Below are positions 59,332 to 64,000 of a stretch of DNA of 64,000 nucleotides, piece by piece. Below the pieces are notes generated by a model. The model worked only from the letters and a program-made list of their open reading frames with translations, was not told the DNA's origin and did not search any database. Origin of the DNA: Oryzias latipes. Lineage: Eukaryota > Chordata > Actinopteri > Beloniformes > Adrianichthyidae. A program made the position numbers and the translations under genes. The stretch's first letter is position 1; each line of letters starts with the position of its first letter. The stretch covers positions 12,398,586 to 12,462,585 of the forward strand of contig NC_019860.2 in the NCBI RefSeq assembly GCF_002234675.1. Direction: 5' to 3'.

Positions 59332-60044
59332 TGTCATTTCTGCTTCAGTCCCACAATTGGAAATCGGATGAAAATTTACAGGGTGGTAAATGACCTCAGA
59401 AATTTACACTGTAAAGCTGCAGACTGGCAAGACTTCATTCACCTATGAGTTATGGGCGGGACTGTTGGTGCAGAGTAACCATGGGCTTACACTGCATCCA
59501 GTTCAGCTCCAGTGCAGCCGCTGGAGTCTTTACATAACTTGAAAAGTGCGAGAAGCACTAACACGGCATCCAGTCCAGCCTCCCTGGTCCGGCCTCCAAA
59601 TCTGTTTTGTTGGCTTCAAAATTTAGCTGGACGTTGGAGCAAGTCAGAGCACTGTTTTGTGAAGTTGCAGCAAATTAAACGACCTAAACTGGAAATTGTA
59701 GAGTACATTTTTCAAAATGAAACCTATTTTCCACTGTACTCATTATGTTTTCACCGTGTTGTAAACATCGTCAATTCCGCTGAAACTTGGTCGCAAAGTG
59801 TGTGGTAGAGTGTGATATCGGTCATTTAACACCGTGAACAACGACAAGCGGATCAGAGGTCCAGGACCACTCCATCCTTTATGATAATGCACATGTACGG
59901 ATAACATTAAAAGGACAAAGCCTGTTCTGCAGCAGGACTGCAGCTATCCATAGCCAATGTGAGTCATCTGCCGTAGCTAAACCGCTCTGGTGGCTGCACC
60001 GGAGCTGGACTGGATGCAATGTGAGCCTAGAGTGAGCCTAAGCT

Positions 60045-60190
60045 CAATTCCCATTGTGCCTTTGTTAACACTCTATCCCCCTAGCGTACAGCCCCTCACA
60101 ATCCCGAGCTAACATTAGCAGGGCAGCAAAAATGGCGACCAATATGGGGTCAATCCGGCCATACAGTTTTGAGCCAGATCTCAGTTAAAC
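60045..60190 (+). repeat. Family A repeat fragment
   Basis: Contains AACACTCTATCCCCCTAGCG, GAGCTAACATTAGCAGGGCA and ACAGTTTTGAGCCAGAT, as in the copy at 36,740. Confidence 0.6.
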
Positions 60191-61336
60191 CAAGAAAACG
60201 AAGATGTAATTGGATAATTGGGCAATTAATTTTCTTCTATAGTCCCAGGTTGCAGACATGGTTTTGATTGCAACATATCTGTTGCAGCCTAGGTGTTTTG
60301 CGGTAATGTATGTTTTGAATGGAAATGTGTCAGGAGAGCACCGTTGTTTTTTGCTGAATGTTTTGATTCCACTGCTGTAGATATTGTTTTTCAGGCCAGT
60401 CCTCTGAGTCTCAGGATCATCTGATGTATTAAGTGTTACAGTTCTTTTTGGACCTTATTACAGAAGCTTACACAGAGGGTGGATAGGACTGTGCAATGAA
60501 CATCTAACTCGGATGACTGCGGTTTCTAAAGTTTTGATTTTGAATGAAGTTTCATGAACAAAACTATGATCAGTGTCATGGTCAGTACATGGTAGCTTCT
60601 AGTATTTGTGAATTAAGTTTTATGACACTGCCTTACAATGACAGTTAAATTGGGGCCACTGTTTTTATCTGGGGTGGCACCATCACTTTTTCTGGGGTTT
60701 TCCAGGTAACAAGGAGTTGGTAGGATATGTTTTGTCGACAGTAAAGTTCTAGGACACGTTGACCATTTTCAATTCATGTTTACTATACCAAATGTTCAGA
60801 GGCAACCCATGTAAATTTGTATAAACCCCTTTTTGTTTTTATTATTTTTTATTTATTTGTTACATTTAGTGTGTGTGGGGAGGGAGAGGGGAAGAATGTG
60901 AGGGGTGGGGGGGGGTGGTAGAGAATAAAAGGAAGAGAAGTGGAAAAAGTGGGGGATACAAGCGCTGATTTGAATACGTCAATATTTTAAGCCGTGTAAC
61001 AATCATACCAGATCTGCTGAGACGACAAATATTACATCCAAAGGTGATATTCTGACACGAAGATGAGCAGAAGATATATGTCCATCGATACACTTTGGGT
61101 TAGGAGGAGGGATACAGCAAACAGGGAGGAGTGTGGCAGTGTGCACGTGCAAGTGCGGGTGGAGATAAATGCATGCTGCCGAAGTGAACCGTGTTTTCAT
61201 AAGGGGAACCAGATCCTTCCCAGCCCGACCAGCCAGACCAGGAGAGGGGGGGAGAGACCCCCAAGCCAGGAGCACCCCCGGCAACGGGACCCAAGCAGCC
61301 CGGGAGGGGGGTGTGTGAAAATTACAAGCCTCGCTC

Positions 61337-61400
61337 ACCTTTTTAAGTGGGAGAACTTGCACAGTTTGGTGGCTGACTAAATACTTTTTTGCCCTACAGT
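61337..61400 (+). mobile_element. Tc1-like right terminal repeat remnant
   Basis: AAGTGGGAGAACTTGCACAG followed by TTTGGTGGCTGACTAAATAC and TTTTTTGCCC is the right end of a Tc1-type element. No transposase or left end remains. Confidence 0.65.
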
Positions 61401-61537
61401 AATTGTCATAAAACAAGACAGGAAAAGTTGAAAAAAAGAAAAGGAAAGATCCCCACTTTTAGACTGCTAAGGTCTGAAGAGTAAACAGAATTCAAAGAAA
61501 GGTAACAAAAAGAACAAAATGGGATAATCCATTAATA

Positions 61538-62130
61538 CAGCGGTCCCCAACCCCTGGGCCTTGTACCGGTACCGGTCCGTGGGTCATTTTGTACCGGGCC
61601 GCACAGAAACAATAAATAACTTACATTAATTCCGTTTTATTTATTTCGAGATATGAAAGGTGTTTTATTTTGAAAACTGCCTGATTCTCTGTTACATCCG
61701 TTTATGTCACTCTTGACGCAGCCCAAGGCGCTCTTCTCGGTCACATGATAGGTTACTGCTAAAATAAAATCCAGGAACTAGCAAAATGAATAAAAAACAA
61801 ATCTTTTTGAAAAGTATCTTTACCAAGGGGAAAAGGCCCAGCCAGGAGACAGAAGAGGAGTCTTTGACTTCCAAAAAAAAAAGAAAGCTACATTTAATAG
61901 ACAGTACATCTTTTTTGCACCATGAGTGTGGAAGGGGGAGAGGATGATGACACCTATGCAATGTACTATGTTATGCGTGTCAAAATAAAAGTTCAGAGTC
62001 CACCTTGTCACATCTCTGTTCCTTCTTCATTGTACCATTGCTACAAGCATCAACCGCCATATCTCGAAGACCGGTCCGTGAAAACTTTGTCTGACGTCAT
62101 ACGCAACGTTAAAATGGTTGGGGACCACTG
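61538..62130. mobile_element. 593-bp hAT element with perfect 8-bp duplication
   Basis: It begins CAGCGGTCCCCAACC and ends GGTTGGGGACCACTG, flanked by CATTAATA at 61,530-61,537 and 62,131-62,138. No hAT transposase is encoded. A piece of the same family lies at 35,281-35,345. Confidence 0.9.
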
Positions 62131-62272
62131 CATTAATACATCAAACAAATTATTACTATTGTGTCTTTTAAACTCTTGAAAGATGAAATGCATTTTTAAA
62201 ATTTATATTTACAAAATGACTGAAATTTAAAGTGGCTGTGAGTAGAAAATAAACTTGAGTTGCATCACTCCT
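61957..62272 (+). repeat. Left arm of large inverted repeat
   Basis: This 316-bp arm covers the right 174 bp of the hAT element, its target duplication and about 135 bp of flank. It is mirrored at 62,568-62,883 with few mismatches. Confidence 0.9.
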
Positions 62273-62567
62273 GTCATCCTACAAGTCTCGTTTTTCTTTT
62301 TTCTGTCACTTTCCTTGTTTTGATCAAACAGTCTTAATGCTTTCTGGGTTTCAGGGGCCCCAGTTGCCAGGTTTGGTGTTTCATCCCTCACATCTTTCGC
62401 TCTCCTTATAGGTTAATGAGAGGAGAAAGTATCAGGCCTTAAAAACAATGAAGGCCAGTGACTGATGTGCTCCATTTAGCATGTCTGATTTGACATTTCT
62501 GTGGAGGAACTGCAGGGAGCAGATTTGATGATCCAGCAGCTCTGCAGCCAGCATTCCAACATAGGAG

Positions 62568-62883
62568 AGGAGTGATGCAACTCAAGTTTATTTTCTACTC
62601 ACAGCCACTTTAAATTTCAGTCATTTTGTAAATATAAATTTTAAAAACGCATTTCATCTATCAAGAGTTTAAAAGGCACAATAGTAATAATTTGTTTAAT
62701 GTATTAATGCAGTGGTCCCCAACCTTTTTAACGTTGCATATAACGTCAGACAAAGTTTTCACGGACCGGTCTTCGAGATATGGCGGTTGATGATTGTAGC
62801 AATGGTACAATGAAGACGGAACAGAGATGTGACAAGGTGGACTCTGAACTTTTATTTTGACACGCATAACATAGTACATCGCA
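62568..62883 (-). repeat. Right arm of large inverted repeat
   Basis: Inverted copy of 61,957-62,272, including the hAT end CAGTGGTCCCCAACC at 62,710. The spacer between the arms is 295 bp and not repeated. Confidence 0.9.
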
Positions 62884-64000
62884 TTTCTGATTTTGACTTT
62901 TATTTTTAATTATGCTCCACAATCGCTTCCCCGTTCCCACAGTCTTTCTGTGAAACAAACATTTAATGTAATTTAAAACTATGTTATAATTTAAATTTCA
63001 TTCAAAACTTAAAATATATTTCATACTTATGAAAGACTTCCTGGCTTCTAAAGCTTATATTTGGATTTGAAGTGGAGTAAGTTTTATTTAGCTGGATTTG
63101 AAGTGGGGTAAGTTTAATTATCTTTACATTAAGATCTAGAAAATTATTTGTAGAAACATGCTAATTTTGAATTGAACAACTATTCAAATTTATTCTAAAT
63201 AGAAAAAAAAAATTACCGGTAAGCAGAAACATTTCTTCGTTGATTGTAAAATTCGTGCAGTTGATTTTGTTTTTGTAAGGGTTTTGTGTAATGTGATATC
63301 TTGCAGAGATATTTGAAAGGTACAATTCATAATGTACTGAACATTTTAGCAGAACTAAAGCAGTTCATCCTTTAATAAGTACTTGTTAATGTTGACAACA
63401 GTGGGCTGTTGCACTGCAGGCGGTTGCAAAATGTACAGTAAGAGGCCCTCTGTAAGAATTTGACGCATGATGCTGCTTAAAATGAAACTGCATACTCAGC
63501 ACAACCCCTCTCAAATAAATAGTGGCAGGAGGGTGGGGGTTGCAATAAAACAACAACTGAGCCATGCTTGAACTAGTTTTCACAATATGTCAAAAATGTC
63601 TTGCTGGATGTTGCATTTAATGCACTGGGTTAGGTTATTGTGAATTGCAAGGTCACTGCTTGTAACTGTGGCTTTAACCAATTCCACTAATCTAGTTATG
63701 TCACTCTACATTGCTCTCCAACCCCTCCTACCCAACGCCTCAGAATTGCTGCTCCATTGAAGGCTTGTTTCTTGTCCCATGAACTGAAGTTGACAATTGA
63801 TCCTGTGTGCTGAAATGTCAGATTGTCCTCCTGAATTTTGACCTATTCTCTCTCTGGCTGCCCCACTTGCTACTCGTGGATATCTTACAAAGATGCAGCA
63901 AAGTTTTAATCAACATATTGGTTACATATTAAGGTGGAAAGAGCAGGAGAGATAAAAAAACGGAAGGAAGGTGAATTGCATTGAAGTCTGTGTGTGAAAC

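Larger units (their letters stand above)
54317..64000 (+). other. pkp4: pkp4 intron (partial), repeat-rich
   Basis: No further p120-family exon was seen. Apart from the repeats listed separately, the DNA is AT-rich. A short GC-rich piece at 61,060-61,320 resembles the block at 14.5-16 kb in reverse orientation. Confidence 0.6.

Overview
The window is nuclear DNA from a bony fish, probably a percomorph teleost. Evidence: split genes with GT-AG introns, vertebrate-specific gene families, and intron-filling transposons typical of teleosts (Tc1-like, hAT, PIF/Harbinger, RTE-like and L2-like LINEs, tRNA- and 5S-derived SINEs, MITEs). I saw no prokaryotic, organellar or viral gene. The species cannot be named from the sequence.

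Layout. (1) 2,986-8,779, minus strand: five coding exons of a PI-PLC X-domain protein (PLCXD family, PLCXD1-like). The second intron is almost entirely transposon relics, and the C-terminal exon(s) are not in the window. (2) 9-23 kb: no convincing gene; AT-rich tandem repeats, a GC-rich repeat block at 14.5-16.6 kb and TE fragments. (3) 25,569-31,932, plus strand: a complete fhl2, five coding exons giving 279 residues, the same length as human FHL2; a possible non-coding first exon ends at 23,510. (4) 37,450-48,967, plus strand: a seven-exon gene for a 220-residue protein that I assign to the poorly studied C7orf57 family. (5) 50,791-52,493: a near full-length but dead Tc1-like transposon. (6) 53.2-53.8 kb: a CpG-rich promoter, followed at 54,191-54,316 by the first coding exon of a p120-catenin family gene, best matched to pkp4. 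The remaining 9.7 kb is its intron, with a 650-bp tandem element dimer, an interstitial telomeric repeat, and a hAT element whose right end was copied into a large inverted repeat.

The genes show no shared pathway. FHL2 is a LIM adaptor of muscle and nucleus, PKP4 an armadillo junction protein, PLCXD a predicted phosphodiesterase, and the C7orf57 family has no known function. The order fhl2 - c7orf57-like - pkp4 is a microsynteny observation rather than an operon-like unit.

I found no new multi-gene system. The points most worth a second look are: the C7orf57-like gene; a roughly 75-85 bp promoter-like module (CAAGATGGCG and a TATAA-like block) shared between the plcxd upstream region and dispersed repeats; the hAT-associated inverted duplication; the 650-bp dimer; and a 20-bp-stem hairpin upstream of fhl2 coding exon 1.
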